From: DASXRA01 sp036506155
GTDB lineage: Bacteria > Actinomycetota > Actinomycetes > Mycobacteriales > Jatrophihabitantaceae
Reading direction: 5' to 3'
DNA length: 64,000 bases
Assembly: GCA_036506155.1 (NCBI GenBank)
Contig: DASXSF010000067.1
Span: 1 to 64,000 of the forward strand
Under the pieces are notes generated by a model. That model was not told the DNA's origin. It was given only the letters and a program-made list of their open reading frames with translations, and searched no databases. Below, in pieces: positions 1-8,514 of this stretch. A program made the translations under genes and the position numbers. Each line of letters begins with the position of its first letter. Position 1 is the first letter of the stretch.

Positions 1-1
1 C

Positions 2-487
2 GACCGGGCGAGCCACTTACGGCTACAGGCCCGGCCCGAGCCCCTCTTCAGTCGCGGAAATCCAAGCTTCGTCGGCCGCCGCCAGCAGCACCGCGACTTC
101 GACGCCCGAGCGTCGATCGAGGCCGTGCCAGGCGTAACCGCTGGGCTGGGCGTCCTTACCAGCGACGCTTTCCAGCTGCGACTGGAGGTCACCGACGCGA
201 CGGTGCGGCTCGTCGAGCGGAAGGCTGGCGTCGAGCACGCGATTGCCTCCCAGCCGGTTGAGCCCGGCCCAGTACACCTCGGTGTGGCAGCCCGCGGCCA
301 GGAGTATGCGTTCGCCGTAAATGACGATTGGCTGGGGACCACGGACGGCCGGCTACTCAGTTGGCACGAGGCAGGCGGCTTCTTCGGTGCCGTGCTGGGG
401 GTGTTCGCGGTGGGCGTCGAGCCCGGGTACGCCGACGTCGACTGGTTCGACTGCATCCCACGCGATGGGGAGCAGCCCTCGGGCTAG
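2..487 (+). CDS. GH43 glycosidase, C-terminal part (partial)
   Basis: The reading frame is open from the left edge, so only the C-terminal ~160 residues are present. They match the concanavalin-A-like beta-sandwich appended to GH43 beta-xylosidases/arabinofuranosidases. An FVGRRQQH-type strand leads in, then an AGLGVL segment, and a final GGFFGAVLGVFAVG strand precedes the DVDWFDC end motif. The catalytic five-bladed propeller lies outside the window. In this family the module helps shape the xylo-oligosaccharide binding site. The setting next to GH10, GH8, GH3 and GH51 genes supports a role in xylan side-chain or oligomer hydrolysis. The exact substrate cannot be told from this part. Confidence 0.82.
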   Translation, partial: DRASHLRLQARPEPLFSRGNPSFVGRRQQHRDFDARASIEAVPGVTAGLGVLTSDAFQLRLEVTDATVRLVERKAGVEHAIASQPVEPGPVHLGVAARGQEYAFAVNDDWLGTTDGRLLSWHEAGGFFGAVLGVFAVGVEPGYADVDWFDCIPRDGEQPSG

Positions 488-605
488 GCACCAGCCATAA
501 GACCTTGCACGATCGCGCGGCCACGGCGGCGGATCCGCAACTCGGCACGGACGCGCGCGAACAACGCGGCAGGACAGGGCGCATTTCACGAGCACGCCTT
601 AGCTG

Positions 606-803
606 CTATTCGCTGCTTCGAACTCGGCCCCAGCACAGGTAGACGAGCGCGCCAAGCGCGTTGAGAGAGAGGAGCCGCCAGGCGGTTTTGCTGCCGCGGA
701 TCTGGCTGGCGGGACGACGGCGCAGATCGTTCTGCGCGAGGGCGACGACCGTGAGCGAGAGCGCGATGAACCCGACGATCTCAGCCTGTTCACGTGGAGG
801 GCG
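606..803 (-). pseudogene. membrane protein remnant, C-terminal fragment
   Basis: Between stops at both ends there is an open frame with no ATG or GTG. It encodes one clear hydrophobic segment (IVGFIALSLTVVALA), a basic loop (LRRRPASQIRG) and a second hydrophobic stretch ending GALVYLCWGR. The pattern resembles the two-helix N-terminal module of phospholipase-D-nuclease-type membrane proteins, but the assignment is weak. With no start codon and a stop directly upstream it is best read as a decayed gene tail. The rest of 488-1136 holds nothing else I can support. Confidence 0.35.
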
Positions 804-1136
804 CTATGTGAATGGTGTCTTCGTCAATGCTGGCCTCCTTTGCTGCTGGCCGGCGTGTTGGCGTCCATCTAAGGATGTTGCGGTCCTCCTTTGTGTGACT
901 CTACCGGCCGGCTTGATCACGTCTCTGTCTCTCGAGTTCAGGCTGGCAGGGTGGAGACGCTCGGAAATGAATACGTCCCCGCGCTCATCCCGGCCGGGTG
1001 AGGCGAGAAACCCAAAGACCTTTCGCACCTGCTCGCCTCCCGCGGTACGGTCTCGAGCATGTTCCCATTGCGGGGAGCCTAGGAGCTCAGCGCACGGCCG
1101 CCCCGGCAGTTCCCACGCGGAGAGTAGGTTTCGTCG

Positions 1137-1516
1137 ATGGCATGTCGTATCAGTGAGCTCGTGCTCGGATGCCGCGATCCCGAGGTGCTGGCACAGTTCT
1201 GGTGCGAGGTCCTGGACTTCGTAGTGCTCGATCGCGAAGAGGACGGCAGCCTCGAGATCGGGCCGCGCGAAGGGTTTGGCGGCCCGCAGCCTACGATCAT
1301 CCTCAGCCGCAGGGACGAGCCGAAGCCGGGGAAGTCCCGGCTGCACATCGACGTCAACGCCGCCGACCGCGATCAGGACGCCGAGCTCGAACGCCTCCTG
1401 AAGCTCGGGCGCGCCCAGCCGACATCGGCCAGACCGGCGAGGAACCCTGGCACGTTCTTGCCGACCCCGAGGGCAATGCGTTCTGCCTGCTCGAGGCCCG
1501 CCTCAACCCGCTCTGA
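1137..1516 (+). pseudogene. VOC/glyoxalase-like protein, one frameshift
   Basis: The first ~90 residues (ISELVLGCRDPEVLAQFW, then LHIDVN) are typical of the Glyoxalase_6 branch of vicinal-oxygen-chelate proteins. The expected C-terminus (EEPWHVLADPEGNAFCLLE) continues in another frame from about 1409 to a TGA at 1514-1516. One missing base near 1408-1410 explains the break. Joined, the product is about 126 residues, the normal family length. VOC proteins bind a metal and act on diverse small molecules; the substrate is unknown here. Either a sequencing indel or a recent pseudogene is possible. Confidence 0.75.
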
Positions 1517-1578
1517 CGGCTCTGTGTCCCCGGGCGTTCACGCCAGGAAAGTGGTCAGCGGCGACGCAGCGCCCGGTT

Positions 1579-2308
1579 CTACTGGGTGCGAAGGCCACCG
1601 TCGAGTAGGTACACCTTGCCGGTGAGGTAGGCGTTGGTGAGCATTACCAACGCGATCTGGACGACTTCCTCGACGGAGCCGAGCCGTCCGACGGGGATGG
1701 CGGAGGTGTCTTGGTCCGCGGCGATCATTCCGGTGACGACGAGCGCGGGGGCGATGGCGTTGACGGTGACGCCGGAGGCGGCGTAACGATTCGCCATCCC
1801 GTACACCATGCCGTGCAGGCCGGACTTCGACGCTGCGTAGTGCGGGCCGACAATACCGCCGGTGAAGGAGGCCACCGAGGATACGAACAGCACGCGGCCG
1901 AATCCTCGCTCGGCCATGCCGGGTAGCACCCGGGAGGCCAGGACGAATGGCGACGTGAGGTTGACGGCCAGGGTCGGCTGCCACATCGCCGTGTCGACCT
2001 CTTCCAGCGATTGCACTTGCCCGCGACGCCCGCGTTCGGGACCAGCACATCGACAGGGCCGAGTTGCTGGACGCCTGCTCCAGCAGCCCGGCCGTGGCAT
2101 CGGTGTCGGACAGATCGGCCTGGACGGTGCACGCCTGTCTTCCGCTGGCGCGGACGGCGTCAGCTGTCTGTTCGGCCGCCTCGGTGTTGCCGCGGTAGTG
2201 GACGGCAACGTCGCAGCCGGCCGCGCCGAGTGCCCGCGCCAGCCCGCCTCCGATGCCGCCGGAAGCCCCAGTCACCAGCGCTGTGCGACCGGTCAGTTCT
2301 GTCGTCAT
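1579..2308 (-). pseudogene. short-chain dehydrogenase/reductase, two frameshifts
   Basis: A classical SDR of about 243 residues is recoverable across three frames. The N-terminus MTTELTGRTALVTGASGGIG has the Rossmann TGxxxGxG motif. A middle piece with LVPNAGVAG (the NAG motif) is in a second frame. The C-terminal half carries FVSSVAS, YAASK (catalytic Ser, Tyr-x3-Lys) and ends LLDGGL. Breaks fall near 2071 and 2017, and each is repaired by adding one G on the coding strand. Such enzymes reduce or oxidise sugars, alcohols or ketones with NAD(P)H. It lies downstream of the lacI at 2380-3426 on the same strand, so it might belong to that sugar regulon. Confidence 0.8.
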
Positions 2309-2379
2309 ACCCAGAGCCTTCCCGGATGCCGCGTAGCACGACAACCACTCAGCGTTCGATCGTCAACAGCTGCTGAGCA

Positions 2380-3426
2380 CTAGGTGGGTGCGGCGGTCGA
2401 TTCGCGCACCACGAGCTCGGTTGCCAGCTCGACGCGACGAGTCGGTAACGGTCGATTGTCCATGAGCCGGAGAAGCATCTCGGCGGCCATGGCCCCCATG
2501 TCGGCAAGCGGCTGGCACACCGTCGTGAGTGGTGGTGGCAGCCAGCGGGCAAGTGGAAGATCGTCGAACCCGACGACGCTGAGGTCACGGGGAATTGCGA
2601 GCCCAAGCTGGCGAGCTGCCTCGTATACCCCGAGCGCTTGCTGGTCGTTTCCGGCGAAGATCGCGGTGGGAGGACTGCGCCGTCCCAGGAGATCGGATGC
2701 CCAGTGATATCCACCTTCCTGCCGGAAATCGCCCCACCGGACGAGCGCGGGGTCGAAGCGATGTCCGTTCTGCTCTAGCGCGTGCCGATAGCCGTCAATT
2801 CGTGCGCGGCTGCATAGGTATTCCTGTGGTCCGCTGATGGTGGCGATGCGTTTGTGGCCTTGTTGTAGCAGGTGCTCTGTCGCGGCGATGCCGCCGGCCC
2901 AGTTTGTGGCGCCAACACTGGGCAATTCGGGGTCGGGGAGATTGGCTGGGTCGATCACGACGAGTGGAATGCCCTGCGCGTGCAATTGTCGCCACTGGCG
3001 GGCCGTCAGCTGCGACGTCACCAGCATAACTCCAGCTGGATGTTGGCGAGCGATCGTGCCTGTCCAGCTCGGCGGGCGAGTGGGGCCGTCTCCCGATACC
3101 GCCGACACAGCGACGGCACGGCCGTGGGCAGACATGTGGCGTTCGACCCCGCGGAGGATCTCCACCGCCCACGGGCTGTCCAGCTCGGAGAAGATCAGGT
3201 CGACGACATCGCTGCTGCGCTTTTGCGGGACGTAGTTGGATTCGACGAGAATGCGGTGCACGCGATCTCGTGTGGCTGTTGCTACGTCGGAGCGGCCGTT
3301 GAGGACCTTGGAGACTGTGGCAGTGGAAACGCCTGCCTGTGCTGCGATTGCTGCCAGGGTGGTCCGCATGCCTGGCGAGCCGTCGACACCGTCCGCAGCG
3401 GCGGCTCGCTGGCGGGTGCGCTTCAT
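2380..3426 (-). CDS. LacI-family transcriptional regulator
   Basis: The 348-residue protein has an N-terminal LacI helix-turn-helix (LAAIAAQAGVSTATVSKVLNG, about residues 24-44) and hinge. A periplasmic-binding-like effector domain follows (DLIFSELDSPWAVEILRG, then VVGFDDLPLARWLPPPLTTV near the end). A basic 18-residue leader precedes the usual start, so initiation at the internal ATG (GMRTTLAAIA) is possible. It follows the GH10 xylanase gene on the same strand, 63 bases downstream, with a hairpin in between. It is a likely repressor for the xylan genes, responding to a xylo-oligosaccharide; this is inferred from position. Confidence 0.9.
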   Translation of the reverse strand: MKRTRQRAAAADGVDGSPGMRTTLAAIAAQAGVSTATVSKVLNGRSDVATATRDRVHRILVESNYVPQKRSSDVVDLIFSELDSPWAVEILRGVERHMSAHGRAVAVSAVSGDGPTRPPSWTGTIARQHPAGVMLVTSQLTARQWRQLHAQGIPLVVIDPANLPDPELPSVGATNWAGGIAATEHLLQQGHKRIATISGPQEYLCSRARIDGYRHALEQNGHRFDPALVRWGDFRQEGGYHWASDLLGRRSPPTAIFAGNDQQALGVYEAARQLGLAIPRDLSVVGFDDLPLARWLPPPLTTVCQPLADMGAMAAEMLLRLMDNRPLPTRRVELATELVVRESTAAPT

Positions 3427-3439
3427 TCGCTGATGTTAT

Positions 3440-3474
3440 GCACCCGCCCCGGCGTGAGGGTGCCGGGCGGGTGC
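3440..3474 (-). terminator. hairpin between GH10 and lacI
   Basis: The arms GCACCCGCCC and GGGCGGGTGC are perfectly complementary over 10 bases, with inner CGGC/GCCG pairing offset by one bulged base. There is no U-tract. It follows the xylanase stop (3490) and lies 14 bases before the regulator start, so it could terminate or attenuate xylanase transcripts. Confidence 0.55.
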
Positions 3475-3489
3475 TCACTGCGCTGCTGT

Positions 3490-4659
3490 CTATTGGTGGG
3501 TGTAGGTGAGCCGGTGCGGCGCACCATGCTGGGCGAGCTGCAAGTCCTCCTGGAAGTCAGCAAAGACCTGCTTGGGCTTGAGGTTGACGTCATACAGATC
3601 GGCGTAGCCCTCGCCAGGGAAGCTGCTCGGGACCCAGGAGTAGGCGTCGCCGAATCCCCACACGGTGAAGGAGATGCACTGCGGGACGGCCATGCAGGCC
3701 TGAAGCATCTGCTTGTACTCGTAGGGCTGGGCGAAGGTGGCGAGGTTGCTGGTCGGGTTCTGCGTCGCGGCGGAATCCACGAATGTGCGCACGTCGGCCT
3801 CCGTGACCGCGACCTTCACACCGAGGCCCGCGTAGCGCTGCAGGTCCTGCCTGAACAGCGTCGCGTTCCAGCCGTATTGCGTATCGAGGTGGCCCTGCTC
3901 GCCGACGCCATCGATGGGAACGCCCTGCGCGCGCAGCGTCTTCACCCAGTTGTAGACGGCATCCGACTTGGCGTTCGTGCCGTCCTGGCCGGAGATGTTG
4001 AAGTCGTTGTAGAACAGCAGCGCGTTCGGGTCCGCCTGATGCGCCCAGCGGAACGCATCGGCGATGATGTCTTCACCGAGGTGAGACACCCAGAAGTCGT
4101 CAGCGTTAATGCCGTCGGTGAGTGAATGCGGATCCCACGAGTTGGCGAACATCTCGTTGGCGACATCCCACTGCCAGATCTTGCCTTTGAAGTGGGTTAC
4201 CTCGTCAGTGATGTGCTTGTGTAGGAGGTCCTTCAACTGTGCGTCGCTGATCGTGCCGTTGGCGACGCCGGTGGTCAGCCAATCCGGCAGCTGGTTGTGC
4301 CAGACCAGCGTGTGGCCCCGCACCAGTTGGCCGTGCGCGCGGGCGAAAGCGACAAGTTGATCGCCCCCTGACCAGTCATAGGTGCCCTGCGTCGGCTCGA
4401 CCACCTGCCACTTCATCTGGTTCTCCGGCGTGACGGTCGAGAACTGATTAGCGGCGATCTGTTCATAGGTGTCGTTGCTGAGCTTCGACGGGTCGATCGC
4501 CGAGCCGATGCGTAGGCCAACAGGTGCGGCAAGCGCTCGCAGCGAATCCTGCGGTGGGCCGGAGTGCGATGCCCCGAGTGTTACGGCGCCGGCCACGGCG
4601 CTCGCGGCCAAAGCTGTCACCACGCTCGCGGTTGCCGCGACGGCATAGCGGAGTCTCAC
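3490..4659 (-). CDS. secreted GH10 endo-1,4-beta-xylanase
   Basis: The 389-residue protein starts with GTG (AAGGG about 8 bases upstream) and has a Sec signal peptide (basic MRLR, hydrophobic core to about residue 30). The GH10 barrel carries the signature TPENQMKW (77-84), HTLVWHNQLP (117-126), the acid/base Glu169 in WDVANE and the nucleophile Glu287 in VTEAD. It cleaves internal xylan beta-1,4 bonds outside the cell. No carbohydrate-binding module is present. The nucleophile context VTEAD is a slight variant of the usual ITELD. A LacI-type palindrome lies upstream at 4837-4850 and a lacI gene lies downstream. Confidence 0.95.
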   Translation of the reverse strand: MRLRYAVAATASVVTALAASAVAGAVTLGASHSGPPQDSLRALAAPVGLRIGSAIDPSKLSNDTYEQIAANQFSTVTPENQMKWQVVEPTQGTYDWSGGDQLVAFARAHGQLVRGHTLVWHNQLPDWLTTGVANGTISDAQLKDLLHKHITDEVTHFKGKIWQWDVANEMFANSWDPHSLTDGINADDFWVSHLGEDIIADAFRWAHQADPNALLFYNDFNISGQDGTNAKSDAVYNWVKTLRAQGVPIDGVGEQGHLDTQYGWNATLFRQDLQRYAGLGVKVAVTEADVRTFVDSAATQNPTSNLATFAQPYEYKQMLQACMAVPQCISFTVWGFGDAYSWVPSSFPGEGYADLYDVNLKPKQVFADFQEDLQLAQHGAPHRLTYTHQ

Positions 4660-4836
4660 GATTTAGCCCTTCGGTCAGGCGCAGCGGCGTGACGTCGCAT
4701 ACGCAGCGACAACTTTCGAAGACGGCCGATCAGAGGAACAGCCGGAGACTAGGCCCCTGCCTGACGAGCGTCAATAGAGCGCCTAGATTCCGCCTGATCC
4801 GGTTGCTGGCCCCTCGGCGATGCCCTGGAAGCCAAT

Positions 4837-4850
4837 TCGAAATGTTTCGA
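4837..4850. promoter_or_regulatory. LacI-type operator candidate, TCGAAA-TG-TTTCGA
   Basis: Perfect 6-base arms TCGAAA/TTTCGA flank a two-base centre. CGAA/TTCG-type palindromes are the known style of xylanase operators in actinomycetes, which is family knowledge. The site is 178 bases upstream of the GH10 start and 132 bases upstream of the DUF6228/GH8 pair on the other strand, so it could serve both directions. A weaker TTCGAA core lies at 4715-4720. Confidence 0.55.
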
Positions 4851-4981
4851 CATCCGCTAACAGTTGGAGCGTGCTACAAGGGCAAGCCGGAAGGGTCGGA
4901 GGGCTGGGGACCGACCGAGGACGGCATGCCGACCACCAGGGGCACAGCAGCGATCAGGACCTCCTCTTCAACGCTGTGGAC

Positions 4982-5392
4982 ATGGCGGTAGTGCGGATCG
5001 GGTCCTCGGACAGCTACTTGGTGCTGACCCCGGATGAGTCGGAGGCGATCGTTCAGACCGTTAGTGCCGAGCTGTCATCGAATGGTCTTCGTGCGATCCG
5101 CACGGTTGTCCACTCGTACAGCACCGGCTTCGCGGACCTGGCGGACTTCTTCGATCAGCTGGCGCAGGACTGGCGCGGATGGGATCGCGTCAGATCGTGC
5201 CAAGCCCTCGAAGGCGACCTCGACATCGAGGCGAGGCACGAGTTCAGGCACGTTCAACTTCGCGTGACGCTGCGCGATTACGGTCCGGGTTGCGGCAACG
5301 ATGGGTGGACCGCGATCGCGAACCTGACGATCGATCCTGGCGAGCAGGTGTCGCAGATAGCAGCTGGTCTGGGCCGCCTCGCCGTCCGCTAG
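4982..5392 (+). CDS. DUF6228-like protein
   Basis: The 136-residue soluble protein matches the general pattern of DUF6228. It has an LADFFDQLAQDWRGWDR segment, then SCQALEGDLDIEA, HVQLRVTLRD and a final DPGEQVSQIAAGLG helix. The family's function is unknown; members are often found as small stand-alone or immunity-like proteins. ATG 4982 is chosen because homology-like sequence begins there (MAVVRIGSSDSYLVL); the open frame extends further upstream with low-complexity sequence. Its TAG stop lies 12 bases before the GH8 start in the same frame, so GH8 translation may be coupled to it. Confidence 0.65.
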   Translation: MAVVRIGSSDSYLVLTPDESEAIVQTVSAELSSNGLRAIRTVVHSYSTGFADLADFFDQLAQDWRGWDRVRSCQALEGDLDIEARHEFRHVQLRVTLRDYGPGCGNDGWTAIANLTIDPGEQVSQIAAGLGRLAVR

Positions 5393-5404
5393 GGACGTCC
5401 GCAA

Positions 5405-6724
5405 TTGCGCACTGGTAAAAGGCTGGGTATCTCGCTTGTTGCGGCAGCCGCCGTACTCGCGCTCGCGCCGGCGACGGCGCTCGCGGGCAGCGCACCCGCC
5501 GGGCTGCAGCACAACCCGCTCGGCGCCTTCCACAATGGCGTGTACCCGAACCTGTTCGCCCACGACGGCCACTCGGCGCCACAGATCAAGGCGAAACTCG
5601 ACGCCGCGTGGAATCAGCTGTTCCACGGCGATCCAGGCACCGCGCCCACCCACGACGACGGGCAGACGCTGTACTACCAGCTCACGCCGGACATGGCCTA
5701 TGTCGAGGACATCGGTAACCAGGACGTGCGCACCGAAGGCATGGGCTACGCGATGATGATCGCGCTCCAGACCAACCACAAACGTGAGTTCGACTCGCTG
5801 TGGACCTTCGCCAAGACCAGGATGCAGCTGCAAAGCGGTCCGACGAAGTATTACTTCGCGTGGCACACCGACACGACCGGCAAGATCATCGATCCCGGTG
5901 TCGCCCCGGACGGCGACCAGTGGATCACGGCGGCGCTGACGTTCGCGTCCGCTCGCTGGGGTGACGGCTCGGGCATCTACGACTACGGGCAGCAGGCCAA
6001 GCAGATCCTGCACGCGATGTGGCACGAGTCCGACACCGGCGGGGTCAACATGTTCGACGCGACGCACTACCTGCCGCTGTTCACCCCACCAGCCACCTTC
6101 CTCTACTTCACCGACCCGTCCTACGCGCTGCCCGGCTTCTACCGGATCTTCGCGATGATGGACCCAGCCGACAAGGCACTGTGGGACAAGGCCACCGCCG
6201 CGGCCGAGACGATCTTGCAGACGTCTCCGAACCCGCAGACCGGGCTGGCGCCGGACTACTCCACCTTCGACGGCAAGCCGTACCCGGCGCCATGGGACCC
6301 GTCGAACCCTGACGGGTACGGGCAGAACTTCCAGGAAGACGCCTGGCGGGTCATCGCCAACGCGAACGTCGACGCAATGTGGTTCGGCGTGCGTCCATGG
6401 CAGAGCAACTACTCGAACACGCTGGAGCAGTTCTTCGAAGGCCAGGGCGGCGTTTCCACCTACGTCAGTCGCTACCACCCCGACGGCACACCGATTAGCA
6501 ACGGGCAGAACGCCTACGAGCCCGCCCATGCGCAAGGCCTAGTGGCAATGAACTCGACCTCGGCCATATCGGCCACGAACCAAGGAAAGAAGGCGTTCGT
6601 CGAGGATTTGTGGAACACGGCGACCCCGTCCGGGCAAGCGCGCTACTACGACGGCATGCTGTATTTCCTCGGTCTGCTCTACGACAGCGGCAACTTCCGC
6701 ATCTGGCTGCCCCACGCGTCCTAG
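5405..6724 (+). CDS. secreted GH8 enzyme, probable exo-oligoxylanase
   Basis: The 439-residue protein has a Sec signal (RTGKRL, then a hydrophobic run to about residue 27). The GH8 (alpha/alpha)6 fold is shown by the acid motif RTEGMGYAMMIA (Glu111) and PDGDQWITAAL (Asp171 region). Length and the HNGVYPNLF N-terminus resemble reducing-end xylose-releasing exo-oligoxylanases (EC 3.2.1.156) more than GH8 cellulases; this is recognition by eye. The start is TTG 5405, preceded by AGGGA with a 9-base spacer that overlaps the stop of the upstream gene. Rex enzymes are usually cytoplasmic, so the signal peptide is noteworthy. It would finish oligomers made by the GH10 enzyme. Confidence 0.88.
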   Translation: MRTGKRLGISLVAAAAVLALAPATALAGSAPAGLQHNPLGAFHNGVYPNLFAHDGHSAPQIKAKLDAAWNQLFHGDPGTAPTHDDGQTLYYQLTPDMAYVEDIGNQDVRTEGMGYAMMIALQTNHKREFDSLWTFAKTRMQLQSGPTKYYFAWHTDTTGKIIDPGVAPDGDQWITAALTFASARWGDGSGIYDYGQQAKQILHAMWHESDTGGVNMFDATHYLPLFTPPATFLYFTDPSYALPGFYRIFAMMDPADKALWDKATAAAETILQTSPNPQTGLAPDYSTFDGKPYPAPWDPSNPDGYGQNFQEDAWRVIANANVDAMWFGVRPWQSNYSNTLEQFFEGQGGVSTYVSRYHPDGTPISNGQNAYEPAHAQGLVAMNSTSAISATNQGKKAFVEDLWNTATPSGQARYYDGMLYFLGLLYDSGNFRIWLPHAS

Positions 6725-7485
6725 TCCAAACCGCCGATCCCCAAGCGGCCCGACCGGCGCGGCAACCCTTAAAGCACATTCAGATTCCTGCCGCGCCGGC
6801 CAGGTCCGGGAAGCGTTCGCCGAGGAAGCTGCGCGTCCGCGCCGCATTAATCACCGCCTCGGCGAGGACAGCGTCGAGGCGGTGATCGATTTGGGCCGCG
6901 CCATCCGCGACGCAGTTGCCGCCCATGACCCGCACCAGATCGCCGCTTGGTGCGCGACCGTGATTTCGCGGCGCAGTCGGCCCTTTCCCGCGCGGTCAAA
7001 GTCGAAAGGGTGGCCATCGACACGCATGAGTCTGCGGCGCGCCGGCTCGACCAACTCGCGGCCGAAATGGAGCAGCATGCCCTGCGGGACCAGGCCGAGC
7101 AGCAGCAAGAACAAGCAATAGAGCTAGCAGCCAAGGCCCGCAAGCGGACGCAATCCGCGTGAGAAAGGGCAGCGGCCGCGCGGGAGCGCCTTCGCGAGGA
7201 AGGGTTCGACCGTGGACGGTAGGCGCCGATCCCGCGCCTGGCGGCAGACCATTCGCTGTCGACGCTGCGCCTGCGCGTTAGCCGAGTTGCGCTCCTTGCA
7301 GATGATTTTTGGCTGCGAGGATGTGGCCGACGTGGATCGCTGGGGCTGCTCGGCGCCGATCGATCGTCATGACCGCGCCGACATCGATCGCAGCGACGGT
7401 ACCGATGATCTGGTGTGCGGACAAACGCATGTTCTCCTCTTCGGATGGAGCGGGCAGATCTCCCTCGCCCGGCCGCGCACGACTG
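6725..7485 (+). other. degenerate region, one possible short ORF
   Basis: No recognisable gene is present. An open frame at 6947-7162 encodes a charged helical peptide (AARRLDQLAAEMEQHALRD, then Gln/Glu-rich) and overlaps another frame at 6882-7121. Both look like debris of a longer coding sequence because neither has a good ribosome site or family match. The stretch leads into the IS21-type transposase remnant and probably decayed with it. Confidence 0.35.
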
Positions 7486-8115
7486 CTCCACGCCGACGGC
7501 GCCGCTGCTGTCCGGGTTCGAGGCGGTCGAACGCGAGCAGCTGAAGCCGTTGCCGCGCACCGTGTTCGTGCTGGCCGCCTGGCCGCCGACGGTCGGGCCG
7601 GACATTCACATGCGGGTCGGAAAGTCGCTCTACTCGGTGCCGTGGCGGTTCATCGGCGCCAAGGTCGACGCCCACTCGACGGCCACCACGGTGCAGATCT
7701 TTCACCGGGGCGAGGTGATCGCGACCCACCCGTTCACCGCACGAGGCAAGCAGACCGACTTCTCCCATTACCCGCCGGAGAAGATCGCGTTCCGGATGCG
7801 CATCCCAGGCTGGTGCCGCCCGGTCTGCCGAGATCGGCAAGGACACCGAAGGCGTGGTCGCTGAACTGCTGCAGGTGAACGCGCTGTTCCGGCTGCGCGC
7901 TGCCCCGGGCGTGCTCGGCGTCGCGGACCAATACGGCCCTGAGCGGCTCGAAGCAGCGTGCGGCAAAGCAGTGCTCGTCGGGGACGCGACCTACCGCACG
8001 ATCAAGGGCATCCTTGCCGCCGCCGCCGAGACCGACCCGCCACCAGCCGGCACCGGCGATGCGGGGGCCGCGCCGCGGCGTTCCTGCACGGCCCCGACAT
8101 GCTCTTCGGCGACTC
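7486..8115 (+). pseudogene. IS21-family transposase (IstA) C-terminal remnant
   Basis: The C-terminal part of an IstA/Mu-type transposase is visible in pieces. FEAVEREQLKPLP, then GPDIHMRVGKSLYSVPWRFIG and RGKQTDFSHYPPEKIAFRMR, are in one frame. LLQVNALFRLRAAPGVLGVAD and YRTIKGILAAAAETD follow in a second. AAAFLHGPDMLFGD returns to the first frame. Frameshifts lie near 7825 and 8065. The DDE catalytic domain, the partner ATPase IstB and the ends of the element are absent, so it cannot move. From 8116 to 8514 I see nothing further that I can support. Confidence 0.82.
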
Positions 8116-8514
8116 AACGCCGGACCCGTTCACCAACGTGGTCCCGCTTCCCACCGGGCAGCAGCGTGGGTTGGCGCACAGCAGCGAGCGCCAACGCCCA
8201 CCGGCGATTACGAGCGCGTCCCGGCAGGCCGGCGGCGGCTGGAAACAGTCGGGCAGCTGGTGTTCGGTGTAGGCGGCGGGCACTGGGCATCGCCCTCGCC
8301 GCAACGGTGAACCGGCTGGACGTGCGCGATTTCGAGCTCGCTGGTGTGCACGCCCGGCCGGCCCGGTGGCTCCTCGGCCCGCTGCATACCGAGCTGGGGC
8401 CTGGTGGTCAGCCGCGGGTTGGTGCCGGTGCGAGTCCACGTCTCGGCTCGGTCCGTATGCCGCCGTGCGGGGCGCGGCAGGCTTCGGTGGTGTCGCGCGT
8501 GGTTGCTGATCCGC

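Noticed and set aside
661..1346. Overlapping frames on both strands before the VOC gene
   Set aside because: Arg/Ser-rich composition, no ribosome site, no recognised motif. Only the hydrophobic remnant at 606-803 has protein-like character.
2872..4125. 417-codon plus-strand frame
   Set aside because: It overlaps the lacI and GH10 genes in antisense and joins unrelated stretches with no domain.
5075..6535. Long open frame (486 codons) on the minus strand
   Set aside because: It is antisense to the GH8 and DUF6228 genes, has Arg/Val/Gly-rich composition typical of GC-rich shadow frames and no family motif.
8116..8514. Continuation of a plus-strand gene after the IstA remnant
   Set aside because: The open frame to 8528 loses any transposase similarity and becomes Ala/Gly/Arg-rich; no second family appears.
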